Assembly: GCA_021802425.1 (NCBI GenBank) | Contig: JAJZXJ010000006.1 | Coordinates: 1-64,000 of the forward strand | Length of the DNA: 64,000 nt | Direction of reading: 5' to 3' | Source: Acidulodesulfobacterium sp021802425 | GTDB lineage: Bacteria > SZUA-79 > Acidulodesulfobacterales > Acidulodesulfobacteraceae | Shown here: one piece after another, positions 32,848 to 41,544 of the stretch | Layout: every line of letters starts with the position of its first letter | How positions within the stretch are numbered: position 1 is the first letter of the stretch | Program-made: the position numbers and the translations under genes | Notes under the pieces: model-generated | The model's database searches: none | What the model was told of the DNA's origin: nothing | What the model saw: the letters and a program-made list of their open reading frames with translations, nothing else

Positions 32848-33891
32848 TTAGAAATTAAAGGCGGCAAGCGCTTTTTTATTTATCTTGATGCTTGTTTTCG
32901 ATTCAAGATAGTTTACATAATTATATAAAAATTCCTGTTCCTTTTGAAGCGCGTATGCCTCCTTTTGCTTTAACATTGCATTCTTTTTATTTTTACCGCT
33001 ATTTACGGCCACATACTTCGGAAAATAAACCTTCGATACCTTAATTACGGCAAACCCGGATTTCACGGGAAAAACCCTGCTTATCACGACATTAACGGGG
33101 GTTGAAAAGATAGCCTTCGATATATCTTCGTTTAACCCATACTTTTTAAAATAACTTGACTTGGCAAGGTCAATTTCGGAATATAACGGGGCAGATTTTA
33201 CGGTTCCTTTAAATTCTTTTGTCAACCCTTTAAAATTATTGTTAGATAAAATAGACCTTTGAAGGAAACTATTTGCGTCCTTTTGAGATTTAAAAATCGC
33301 AATTTCGAAGGCAACGGATTTATTGTCGATACTGTAATTGTCAAAAAACTGTCCGTCAGCCATACTGAAAGATTCTCCTATTATTCTTCTGATGTAAGAC
33401 CTTGCTGTTTCGGATTTATAAGTCTTTTCGAAAGCGGACGGCGTGGTGTGGTTTGCCAGCAAAACGGAATTGAATAGTTTATTGCTAAACTCCCCGTTTT
33501 TTTGAAATGCGGAAAATAAGGCGATATTTCTTGCTATAAAACCTTTAGAGACATAAATTCCAAATGTATCTGTTCTGGATTCAAGAACTTTATCAGCGAT
33601 TAACGAAGATAGCGCCTCCCCCGATAAATTCAGTTCTTTTAATTGTTTTTGGCTTAATTTATTGCCGTATAACCGTTCATATTCATTTTCAAGCGATCCG
33701 TAATACCTGTTAAATTCATCCATAGAGATTCCTTTGCCGTTGACGGTGGCGACATCCGAGGGCGCAACTCCCCCGCCCGTCCCGATGATGTAAGGAAGAA
33801 AACTAAAACCCACGACAAACAACACCCCTACAAGGATTGTAATAACCTTGCCTAAGGCAGAGGCATAAAATTTTCTTAAAAAATCCAGCAT
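32848..33891 (-). CDS. PpiD/SurA-like periplasmic chaperone without a clear PPIase domain
   Basis: The 347-residue protein has one N-terminal membrane anchor (about 13-38, then a Gly-rich stretch) and a SurA-N domain with ATVNGKGISMDEFNRYYGSLENEYERLYG and LIADKVLESRTDTFGIYVS. Where PpiD has a parvulin domain, only its tail is recognisable (DISKAIFSTPVNVVISRVFPVKSGFAVIKVSKVYFP). It is probably an inner-membrane-anchored foldase or chaperone for exported proteins. It sits between mreD and larE, within the rod-shape cluster. Confidence 0.75.
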   Translation of the reverse strand: MLDFLRKFYASALGKVITILVGVLFVVGFSFLPYIIGTGGGVAPSDVATVNGKGISMDEFNRYYGSLENEYERLYGNKLSQKQLKELNLSGEALSSLIADKVLESRTDTFGIYVSKGFIARNIALFSAFQKNGEFSNKLFNSVLLANHTTPSAFEKTYKSETARSYIRRIIGESFSMADGQFFDNYSIDNKSVAFEIAIFKSQKDANSFLQRSILSNNNFKGLTKEFKGTVKSAPLYSEIDLAKSSYFKKYGLNEDISKAIFSTPVNVVISRVFPVKSGFAVIKVSKVYFPKYVAVNSGKNKKNAMLKQKEAYALQKEQEFLYNYVNYLESKTSIKINKKALAAFNF

Positions 33892-33956
33892 AATGGTTTA
33901 AAACCCCTCAAAGAATTTTATCTATTTTTTGTCCCGATTAGTGAAATAAATGAAAA

Positions 33957-33983
33957 TGCCATACAGTTTTATTTTATATGGCA
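33957..33983 (-). terminator. weak hairpin after mreD
   Basis: TGCCATA and TATGGCA arms (7 bp) enclose a 13-base loop. On the minus strand they are followed by TTTTC. It lies between the mreD stop and the PpiD-like gene and could attenuate the mre transcript. Confidence 0.4.
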
Positions 33984-34034
33984 ATACAATTTTATGCAAA
34001 TAAAAAATGAGACATGCCTAAAATCTAACCCTTG

Positions 34035-34589
34035 CTAATCAAAAATTATTTTATTTCTTTTTAAAAAAATTTTATAACCTATCTTTTTAAAGACTAAAAA
34101 TATCAACGGAGAAATTAGTGAAGTAGTTATGGATGCGGGAAGGCTGTATAAAAGAAAAAAATTCAGGTAATTAAAATGAATGCCGATGGAGTAAAAAACT
34201 ATTAAAAAGAGCATAAGGTAGTAAATTATAGATGAAAAAAAGGTTATTAAAATCTCGTTCATAGAATTTTCCGCCGAAACTTTCCGCCATAGAACATAAG
34301 AAACGCTGTAAGAGACGACGCCGGCAAGCGAGAAAACCGCCGGATTCAAAGCGGTCATAGAACCGTAAATGTAAAATAACAGATAAGATAATATTACGCC
34401 GGGATAGACATCTAAATATGCCGAAAGATATATTAAAGTTATAAGGGAAAGATTTGGGAAAATGCCGATTTTATTAAAATTATTAAAATTATTTGCTAGC
34501 ACTAAGGATATTAGTATTAAAAACAAAGAAAAACAAAATATGTAAATATATTTTACCGTATTATTCTTCGACAAGGACATGTTTGGCAT
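34035..34589 (-). CDS. mreD: rod-shape determining protein MreD
   Basis: The 184-residue, strongly hydrophobic protein has five to six membrane segments and no charged soluble domain. Its start lies inside the end of mreC (29-base overlap), the classic mreC-mreD arrangement. The segment LIYLSAYLDVYPGVILSYLLFYIYG resembles MreD proteins. It belongs to the elongasome membrane module. The identification rests mainly on topology and position. Confidence 0.85.
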   Translation of the reverse strand: MPNMSLSKNNTVKYIYIFCFSLFLILISLVLANNFNNFNKIGIFPNLSLITLIYLSAYLDVYPGVILSYLLFYIYGSMTALNPAVFSLAGVVSYSVSYVLWRKVSAENSMNEILITFFSSIIYYLMLFLIVFYSIGIHFNYLNFFLLYSLPASITTSLISPLIFLVFKKIGYKIFLKRNKIIFD

Positions 34590-35385
34590 TAAATAAATTT
34601 TTATGGGGAATTATCGTTATTCTTTGAAATATTTTATACCCTCTTCTTTTTACCGAAGATACTTTACCGACATTTATGCCCGAGGTAAAAATCCCTCCCA
34701 GTCCCGAGGTTAAAATTTCGTCGCCCACATCGACTTTTTGGGAATTAAATACGAACCGCATTTTAAGATAGCCGTTTCCAAGCCCCTGCGCTATGCCAAG
34801 GGTTCCCGTATTTGCATCCACTACGGAAAAGACGCATTTAGGATTGGTAACCGGGATAACTTTCGCATTATTATTTCCTTCGTAAACAACCCTTCCGACA
34901 ACACCGCTGTAAGAGATAACCCCGTCTCCCACCTTAATCCCGTCTTTCTTCCCTTTATTTATACGAAGGCTGTTCCACCACCCTTCTATCCCGTGAAGCG
35001 TGACGGATGCGGGAATGGATTTTTTGGATATGGTGTCTTTTAAAAATAAAAGGGCCTTGAGTTTTTCATTTTCTATCTTATATGCTCTGTATTTATTTAA
35101 TTTATATTTAATGATTTTTATTCTGGCTTTAAGCAATTTATTATCGCTTTTGACGGACAGGATATTTAAATAATTTCTGTATAATGTTTGGGAAATATTT
35201 AACGGATAGTCTGCCGCTTTATATATATTATATAAAGAATTGTTTATAAAATTAGAAAACAAGCCGCCAAATTTAAAACCGCTGATAGAGAGGATATATA
35301 ATGAAACGGATATTGCAACGACCGCAAATAGGACTATCACATCCTTATATTTTTTAATCTTTACATTTTTAAAAAATTTTCCCAC
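34561..35385 (-). CDS. mreC: rod-shape determining protein MreC
   Basis: The 274-residue protein has one N-terminal membrane segment (about 15-33), a periplasmic coiled coil (about 75-110, LLKARIKIIKYKLNKYRAYKIENEKLKALL) and two beta-domains with INKGKKDGIKVGDGVISYSGVVGRVVYEGNNNAKVIP and DEILTSGLGGIFTSGINVGKV. It links MreB to PBP2 in the periplasm. It follows mreB by two bases. Confidence 0.95.
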   Translation of the reverse strand: MGKFFKNVKIKKYKDVIVLFAVVAISVSLYILSISGFKFGGLFSNFINNSLYNIYKAADYPLNISQTLYRNYLNILSVKSDNKLLKARIKIIKYKLNKYRAYKIENEKLKALLFLKDTISKKSIPASVTLHGIEGWWNSLRINKGKKDGIKVGDGVISYSGVVGRVVYEGNNNAKVIPVTNPKCVFSVVDANTGTLGIAQGLGNGYLKMRFVFNSQKVDVGDEILTSGLGGIFTSGINVGKVSSVKRRGYKIFQRITIIPHKNLFNAKHVLVEE

Positions 35386-35387
35386 AA

Positions 35388-36425
35388 CTAATTCTCAAGC
35401 ATTATATCTTTTAACACATTAATTTCGTTTAACGCTTTGCCTGCCCCCCTTACGACGCATGTAAGCGGATCGTCTGCTATTATAACGGGAAGCTCGGTAT
35501 GTTCCCTTATAAGTACATCGATGTTTTTTAAAAGAGCCCCTCCGCCGGCAAGAACGATTCCCCTGTCAACGATGTCGGACGAAAGCTCCGGCGGTATATT
35601 TTCAAGGGTGGTTCTTATTGCATCGACTATCTGGCCCGCCGGTTCCGATATTGCTTCCAGTACTTCCGACGATGTTATCTCGATAATTTTAGGTATTCCG
35701 CTAACCAGGTCCCTCCCCTTTATGTTCATTTTCGATTCTTCTTCGACGGGATAGACCGTTCCTATCGTCATTTTTACGAGCTCGGCGGTTCTATCTCCTA
35801 TAAGCAGGTTATACTTTTTCTTAACATACTGTATAATGGCATCGTCTATCTTGTCGCCCCCGACCCTGAGCGATTTAGCGTAAACTATACCCGACATAGA
35901 AATCACGGCAACCTCCGTTGTGCCTCCCCCGATATCGACTATCATATTGCCGGCGGCTTCCGTAATTGGAAGTCCCGCTCCAATGGCGGCGGCAACAGGT
36001 TCTTCCAGAAGGTAAACGACCCTTGCCCCGGCGGCTTCCGCTGATTCTTTAACGGCTCTTCTTTCGACGGCGGTAATACCCGAAGGAACTGCCACGATAA
36101 CCCGCGGCCTTATCATTGTCTTTCTGTTATGAATCTTTCTTATAAAATATTTAAGCATGGCTTCGACAACCTCGAAATCGGCAATCACGCCGTCTTTCAT
36201 GGGTCTGATAGCAACAATGTTTCCGGGCGTTCTGCCAAGCATTTTTTTGGCGTCTTTCCCCACGGAAAGAATCTTTTTGTCCCCCCGCGAATCGATATGT
36301 ACCGCAACAACGGACGGTTCGTTTGAAACGACGCCTTTATCTTTAACATAAATAAGCGTATTTGCGGTACCGAGGTCAACCGCAAGGTCGTTACTGAATA
36401 AGCCGATTAAATTGTCAATAAACAT
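35388..36425 (-). CDS. mreB: bacterial actin MreB
   Basis: The 345-residue actin-fold protein begins with FSNDLAVDLGTANTLIYVK, the phosphate-1 motif, and has MIVDIGGGTTEVAVIS, GDKIDDAIIQYVKKKYNLLIGDRTAE and IVLAGGGALLKNID. It polymerises under the inner membrane and directs cell-wall synthesis along the rod. It heads mreBCD, with an AGAGGGA ribosome site, opposite the HD-domain gene. Confidence 0.98.
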   Translation of the reverse strand: MFIDNLIGLFSNDLAVDLGTANTLIYVKDKGVVSNEPSVVAVHIDSRGDKKILSVGKDAKKMLGRTPGNIVAIRPMKDGVIADFEVVEAMLKYFIRKIHNRKTMIRPRVIVAVPSGITAVERRAVKESAEAAGARVVYLLEEPVAAAIGAGLPITEAAGNMIVDIGGGTTEVAVISMSGIVYAKSLRVGGDKIDDAIIQYVKKKYNLLIGDRTAELVKMTIGTVYPVEEESKMNIKGRDLVSGIPKIIEITSSEVLEAISEPAGQIVDAIRTTLENIPPELSSDIVDRGIVLAGGGALLKNIDVLIREHTELPVIIADDPLTCVVRGAGKALNEINVLKDIMLEN

Positions 36426-36530
36426 AACATTCCCTCTTTATCATATAAAATAGAATTTTTTTGATTTTTATCCAAATATCTTTTAGATGTTATACTATCT
36501 TATTTTTTTTGGCAACAAAAAAAGTTAATT

Positions 36531-36559
36531 TTGATTTTTAATGTCAGTTTTGCTAATAT
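36531..36559 (+). promoter_or_regulatory. promoter of the HD-domain gene, predicted leaderless
   Basis: TTGATT (36531-36536), a 17-base spacer and TAATAT (36554-36559) place transcription initiation at about 36566-36568. The best start codon is the ATG at 36568, with no ribosome site. Confidence 0.5.
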
Positions 36560-36567
36560 GGATAGCT

Positions 36568-37719
36568 ATGGAAAAAATTTTAGTTTCGGATATAAAAGAA
36601 AATCAAAAAGTCGAATCTATTTTTCTTGTTAAAAGCAAATCCCATGCTACCGGAAAAACGGGAAAGCCTTATATCTATCTCAAACTATCCGATAAAACGG
36701 GTGAAATTAAGGGATACATTTGGGATAACATCGAAAAATACAATGAACTCTTTGATGCCGGAGACTTAATTAAAATAAAATCAAAATCGAATATATTTCA
36801 GAATGAGCTTCAGCTTAGCATTTCGGAACTGGAAAAGCTGGACGGAGCCGGCATAGACGAAAATATTCTCAGGCTGTTTCTAAAATCAACCAAATATGAC
36901 ATAGAGACTATGTTTTCGGAACTTTCAAACCTTTTAAGCGAAACGCTGACCGATGAATACATTATACAACTTACCGAAAAATTTTTAAACGACGAGAATT
37001 ACATTAAAAAATTAAAAACAATGCCTGCCGCAAAATCCATTCATCACGGTTATATAGGGGGGCTGCTCGAACATACTTTGAGCATGTTAAAGATCGGGCT
37101 TTTTCTCTCAAAACACTATGGAACAGGTGTAAATAAGGATATCCTGATTGCGTCTATTCTCCTTCATGATGTCGGTAAAATGGAAGAGTTAAGCAATAAA
37201 AACAATATAACGGAATATTCCGATGACGGAAAACTATTGGGACATATAGTTCTTGGGGCAAACATTATAGATAAAAAAATCGATGAAATTCAGGGTTTTC
37301 CTAAAAATTTAAGGACGCTGCTGCTCCACTCCATTATATCCCATCACGGGGAATTGGAATTCGGCTCGCCAAAAAGGCCAAAAACCGTTGAGGCTCTTTT
37401 GCTTCATTTTATAGATAATATGGATGCAAAAACAAATCAATTCATAGATGCGACGGAAAGCCAGAACACGCCGTGGAGTCCATATTCAAAACAGCTTGAC
37501 AGGTACTTATTAAATTCAAAAATATTTTATTCGCAAAAATTAAAAGAAACGGAACGGCACGCACGGAGCAAGGCAATGAGCAGTCTTAAGGGTTATCCGG
37601 ATGCCGAAGAAGAAAACGGCGCAGGCTATAAAGACATAAATGAAAAAAAAGACGGCAATAATGATGCCGGCAATGACGATAATAATTCGAACGAAGTCTT
37701 TACCGGCGAATTATTTTGA
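36568..37719 (+). CDS. OB-fold plus HD-domain exoribonuclease, YhaM-like
   Basis: From the ATG at 36568 the protein has 383 residues; an ATG at 36541 would place its start within the predicted promoter. An OB-fold (KTGKPYIYLKLSDKTGEIKGYIWDNIEKYNELFDAGDLIKIKSK) precedes an HD domain with HHGYIGGLLEHTLSML, ILLHDVGKMEEL, GHIVLGANII and LLHSIISHHGELEFGSPKRPKTVEALLLHFIDNMDAK. This matches YhaM/CbfA 3'-5' exoribonucleases that need divalent metal. The last 40 residues are an acidic, Asn-rich tail. It is the only plus-strand gene between the left end and queA. Confidence 0.87.
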   Translation: MEKILVSDIKENQKVESIFLVKSKSHATGKTGKPYIYLKLSDKTGEIKGYIWDNIEKYNELFDAGDLIKIKSKSNIFQNELQLSISELEKLDGAGIDENILRLFLKSTKYDIETMFSELSNLLSETLTDEYIIQLTEKFLNDENYIKKLKTMPAAKSIHHGYIGGLLEHTLSMLKIGLFLSKHYGTGVNKDILIASILLHDVGKMEELSNKNNITEYSDDGKLLGHIVLGANIIDKKIDEIQGFPKNLRTLLLHSIISHHGELEFGSPKRPKTVEALLLHFIDNMDAKTNQFIDATESQNTPWSPYSKQLDRYLLNSKIFYSQKLKETERHARSKAMSSLKGYPDAEEENGAGYKDINEKKDGNNDAGNDDNNSNEVFTGELF

Positions 37720-37725
37720 GGCAGG

Positions 37726-39177
37726 CTATCCCACATCGTTATATTTGCGGAGTTTAAACTTTACGCCCAATTTATGGGCAAGGTTTTCGACATATGGGAT
37801 ATCGAGGCCGGGCAAATCGACGGCGGTTGCGGTAACCTCTTTTATGTATTTTTTCGATTCTTTTATGAAGGAGATAACCCCGGTATAAGCATCTGTCCCT
37901 TTCTCGTTCAAATTTGGAAGACAAATCCTGTCGTAAAAATCGCTGTTATGAGCATTAAGGCTGACACTCACGCTATCTATAAGACCTTCTAATTCATGCG
38001 CGATGTTCCGGTTATAGACGGCGCCGGCTAACCCGTCCGTATCGAGCCTCACTTTTATTCCGCCGCCCCCTTTTTCTTTGACGGCCTTTGCGACATCCTT
38101 AAGGGTTGCCAGCCGCAGTGTCGGTTCTCCGAGTCCGCAAAAAACCGCCTCGTTAAAATCATAGTAATGGAAAACGGACGAAATAACCTCCGAAGCGGAA
38201 GGTTCTTTTTTTAATTCAAGGTTGTAACCCCGGACATTGAAATTATTCTGTCCGTTTTGATTTTGATATTTCGGACAAAAGGAGCATCGGTTGGTGCATT
38301 TATTTGTTAAATTTATATAGACCGAGTTTCTAATTTTATAAGCAACGGCGGGATAAAAGCCCTGTACCCCGTCAATGGAAAAAAGATTTACGGTGTTTTG
38401 CACCGTAAGCTCATCGAATCTTTTTTGTTCAATTCCTTTTAATCCGGCAATCTCCTGCAAGACAAAACGAACATACGACGGCTCGTTCCTTTTACCCCTA
38501 AAAGCCTGCGGCGCAAGATAAGGGCTGTCCGTTTCCGTTAAAATCTTTTCATCGGGAATATTCTTTGCCGCCAACCTGATATGTTCATTTTTTTTATATG
38601 TAATATTTGCCGAAAAAGAGATAAAAAAGCCTAATTTTATAAATTCCATGGCAATGTCTAAATCGTCAGCCGAAAAGCAGTGTATGACGCCGCCAAAAAA
38701 CCCTGCCGGCGTATTTATGCAGCTCTTTAAAATATCGAGGGCCTCCTTATAGGCATCCCTTATGTGAACTATAATGGGAAGCCTGTTGGTTAAAGCAAGT
38801 TCTATCTGGAACCTGAATAGTTCTTCCTGCAATCTTTTGATTTCATTAATATCCCCCGCGAGCCTTCCGTTAAAAAAATAATCAAGTCCAATTTCGCCCA
38901 CGGCAACAATCTTTTCCCTGTTATTCGAATAGTAATTTTCAAACGATTTCAGGATGCCCTCAAAATTAGTATAAGGGCTTTTAGGATGAACCCCGAGCGT
39001 GGTATAAATAAAATCGCGGGAGTTGACAATATCCATGGTTTTTCCTATTCTTTCGTTTTGAGCTAAAGAACCTATGGAAATGGCGTGCGTTACGCCGTTT
39101 TCGCGCATTCTGTCTAAAACGGATTGAAAATCGCTTTCAAAATCAGGCATTTCTAAGTGGCAGTGTGAATCTATCAT
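37726..39177 (-). CDS. TatD-family nuclease fused to a radical SAM domain
   Basis: The 483-residue protein joins two enzymes. Residues 1-265 form a TatD metal-dependent DNase with DSHCHLEM, VGEIGLDYFF, IVHIRDA, VIHCFSA and ETDSPYLAP. Residues about 285-483 form a radical SAM domain with C294, C298 and C301 in NKCTNRCSFCPKY (CX3CX2C), then EAVFCGLGEPTLR. A separate TatD-associated radical SAM family is known next to tatD genes; here both are one chain. The radical SAM substrate is unknown. The start overlaps metG by four bases (ATGA), so they are coupled. Confidence 0.88.
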   Translation of the reverse strand: MIDSHCHLEMPDFESDFQSVLDRMRENGVTHAISIGSLAQNERIGKTMDIVNSRDFIYTTLGVHPKSPYTNFEGILKSFENYYSNNREKIVAVGEIGLDYFFNGRLAGDINEIKRLQEELFRFQIELALTNRLPIIVHIRDAYKEALDILKSCINTPAGFFGGVIHCFSADDLDIAMEFIKLGFFISFSANITYKKNEHIRLAAKNIPDEKILTETDSPYLAPQAFRGKRNEPSYVRFVLQEIAGLKGIEQKRFDELTVQNTVNLFSIDGVQGFYPAVAYKIRNSVYINLTNKCTNRCSFCPKYQNQNGQNNFNVRGYNLELKKEPSASEVISSVFHYYDFNEAVFCGLGEPTLRLATLKDVAKAVKEKGGGGIKVRLDTDGLAGAVYNRNIAHELEGLIDSVSVSLNAHNSDFYDRICLPNLNEKGTDAYTGVISFIKESKKYIKEVTATAVDLPGLDIPYVENLAHKLGVKFKLRKYNDVG

Positions 39178-40778
39178 GTATTTATTATCTTTGGAAATAA
39201 AATTTCCCTGCTTTCGTTGATTTTATGCCCGTCTTTAAATAATACCCCGCTGCTGTCAAAAATATTTTCCGGAACGATTGAAGACTTAAAAAATGCAAAA
39301 GCCTCCACATTCAATATCTTGCTAATTCTTGCCGCCGTATCCGGCATAAACGGGTATATTAAATATGATATGCAATATATCGAAATAACCGCGCTTCTTA
39401 AAATTTTATATAAATTTCTTTTGCCTTCCGGCAAAGATTTATCTATTTTCCATGGAGCGCTATCGTTTATATATTTATTTACCGTATTGATAAATTTAAA
39501 AGTTTCTTCCAAAATCCTTGCAAAATCATAATTGTCATATCTTTCGTTCAGGGTAGAGGTTATATCGCAAATCGCTCTGCTTAAATGTTCATCGATGCTC
39601 CCCGCTTCGCCGAAACCCGGCAATTTGCCCCCCGTATATTTTTGAAGCATGGCAGTTGTCCTTGAAACTAAATTTCCCAGATCGTTTGCAAGCTCGGAAT
39701 TATATCTTGTAATGAAATTATCCATATTAAAATCGCCGTCCAAACCCAATGTTATCTCTCTTAAAAGATAAAACCTTAAGGCATCCGCTCCGTAATTATT
39801 TATCAAATAAACCGGATCTATAACATTGCCGAGGGACTTTGACATTTTTTTATTGTCCATAAGCCACCAGCCGTGGGCGAATATTGTTTTTGGAAGCGGC
39901 AAATCTAAAGCAAAAAGCATAACCGGCCAGTAAACGGCGTGAAACTTAAGAATATCCTTGCCTACGATGTGGTTTGCGGTTTTAAAAAGCAAATTAAAAT
40001 CGTTATCCCCTCCCTCCAGAAACTCTTCAAAACCTATTGCCGTAAGATAGTTTAAAAGGGCATCGAACCAGACATATATAATATGTTTATCGTTTCCGGG
40101 AACGGGAATGCCCCAGCTGAAAGATGTTCTTGAAACGCTTAAATCGTTTAATCCCTCTTTAATAAAGGATAAAACCTCGTTTTTTCTGAAAGGCGGCTTA
40201 ATAAATTCGGGGCGGCTCCCGATATATTCCTCCAGCCTTTTTTCATATTTGTTCAATTTTAAAAAATAACTTTCCTCTTTAACCCTCGACGCCGGTCTTC
40301 CGCATTGAGGACAGTTGCCGTCTATAAGGATCTTGCCGGTCAGGAAAGTTTCGCAGGGAGTGCAATACCAGCCCTCATATTCGGAAAGATAAATATCGCC
40401 CTTTTCCATTAACGCGGAAAATGCGAGTTGAACCGTTTTTATGTGGTCTTCATCGGTAGTTCTAATAAACCTGTCATAAGATATGGAAAGCATCCCAAAA
40501 AGGTCCTTGAACTTGATATGAACGGCATCGGCAAGCTCTTTTGGAGTTATACCCCTTGCGTTTGCTTCTTTTTCTATTTTTAATCCGTGTTCGTCGGTCC
40601 CGGTCAGAAAAAATACCTTATAGCCGGATAACCTTTTAAATCTTGCGATAGAATCGGCAATAACCGTTGAATACGCATGACCGATATGGGGTTTATCGTT
40701 TACGTAATAAATAGGCGTAGTAACATAAAAATAGTTTTTATAATTATCTTTATTTGCCATAACTTTATTCTTCTTCAC
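39174..40778 (-). CDS. metG: methionyl-tRNA synthetase
   Basis: The 534-residue class I enzyme has PIYYVNDKPHIGHAYS (HIGH motif), a zinc knuckle with CTPCETF and CPQCGR, and KMSKSLGNV. The C-terminal tRNA-binding dimerisation domain of longer MetRS enzymes is absent. It charges tRNA-Met. The reading starts at a GTG overlapping the ricT stop; the ATG at 40760 is an alternative with more suitable distance from an AGGAG site. The order tmk-holB-ricT-metG-tatD is the same as in many bacteria. Confidence 0.97.
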   Translation of the reverse strand: MKKNKVMANKDNYKNYFYVTTPIYYVNDKPHIGHAYSTVIADSIARFKRLSGYKVFFLTGTDEHGLKIEKEANARGITPKELADAVHIKFKDLFGMLSISYDRFIRTTDEDHIKTVQLAFSALMEKGDIYLSEYEGWYCTPCETFLTGKILIDGNCPQCGRPASRVKEESYFLKLNKYEKRLEEYIGSRPEFIKPPFRKNEVLSFIKEGLNDLSVSRTSFSWGIPVPGNDKHIIYVWFDALLNYLTAIGFEEFLEGGDNDFNLLFKTANHIVGKDILKFHAVYWPVMLFALDLPLPKTIFAHGWWLMDNKKMSKSLGNVIDPVYLINNYGADALRFYLLREITLGLDGDFNMDNFITRYNSELANDLGNLVSRTTAMLQKYTGGKLPGFGEAGSIDEHLSRAICDITSTLNERYDNYDFARILEETFKFINTVNKYINDSAPWKIDKSLPEGKRNLYKILRSAVISIYCISYLIYPFMPDTAARISKILNVEAFAFFKSSIVPENIFDSSGVLFKDGHKINESREILFPKIINT

Positions 40779-41488
40779 TCCTGCTCGTTTGGATTATCGT
40801 CATACAAATCGAAATTGCGGTAAAAAACATCGTTGCTCTCCTTTACCGTTTTGCAAATATCCTCATCCGGGTTTAGCGGGTCAAAAGCAAGACAACATAA
40901 AAGCCTGCCGCAATATCCTACAAGTTTACCCGCATTCTGGCATTGTAGTTTTGTGATTTTTGAGGCTACATAATTAGACTCTTTGCCGACCGAGCTGCAG
41001 CAGCATGCTCTTCCGCATAAGCCTATCCCCCCTAAAAGTTTACATTCATCCCTGATATTAATCTGGCGCATTTCGATTCTTAAATGAAATTTTCCGGCAA
41101 GTATTTTTACAAGCTCTCTAAAGTCCACTCTTTCTTCGGCGCTATAAAAAAATATAAGTTTGTTTTCGGAAGGCAAATATTTAACCTTAAGGAGTTTCAT
41201 TATAATTTTAAGATTGCCTATGTTTTCCTTGCAGAAAGAGAAACCCTCGCTCTCGATAGGGTAAAATACAAACCTTTCCCCCGTTTCGAAACCGTAAATT
41301 TTTCTGATTATCCGGGGCGTGGTTTTGGGGTCTTTATCGGCAATTTTAATGTCTTCCGCAATTGTCCCCAAAAAAATTCCGCTGTCTTTCTCGACAAGCA
41401 CTTTATCATCAAGCTTTAATTGCAGCGCTTTTGCGTTAAATTCCTCGATATTGGCTTTTTCGTGTATCTTTACTCCTGCTACTCTCAT
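40775..41488 (-). CDS. ricT: PSP1-domain protein RicT/YaaT-like
   Basis: The 237-residue protein has the PSP1 C-terminal domain pattern: LIFFYSAEERVDFRELVKILAGKF followed by RIEMRQINIRDECKLLGGIGLCGRACCC and GYCGRLLCCLAF. The cluster of eight or more cysteines is shared by RicT, which in Bacillus binds an iron-sulfur cluster within the RicAFT complex acting in RNA processing. It lies between holB and metG, as in Bacillus. Confidence 0.87.
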   Translation of the reverse strand: MRVAGVKIHEKANIEEFNAKALQLKLDDKVLVEKDSGIFLGTIAEDIKIADKDPKTTPRIIRKIYGFETGERFVFYPIESEGFSFCKENIGNLKIIMKLLKVKYLPSENKLIFFYSAEERVDFRELVKILAGKFHLRIEMRQINIRDECKLLGGIGLCGRACCCSSVGKESNYVASKITKLQCQNAGKLVGYCGRLLCCLAFDPLNPDEDICKTVKESNDVFYRNFDLYDDNPNEQE

Positions 41489-41544
41489 ATTTATAGTATA
41501 TATCTCCTTGACCTTTGATTGTTTAAAATTTAAAAAAATTAAAA

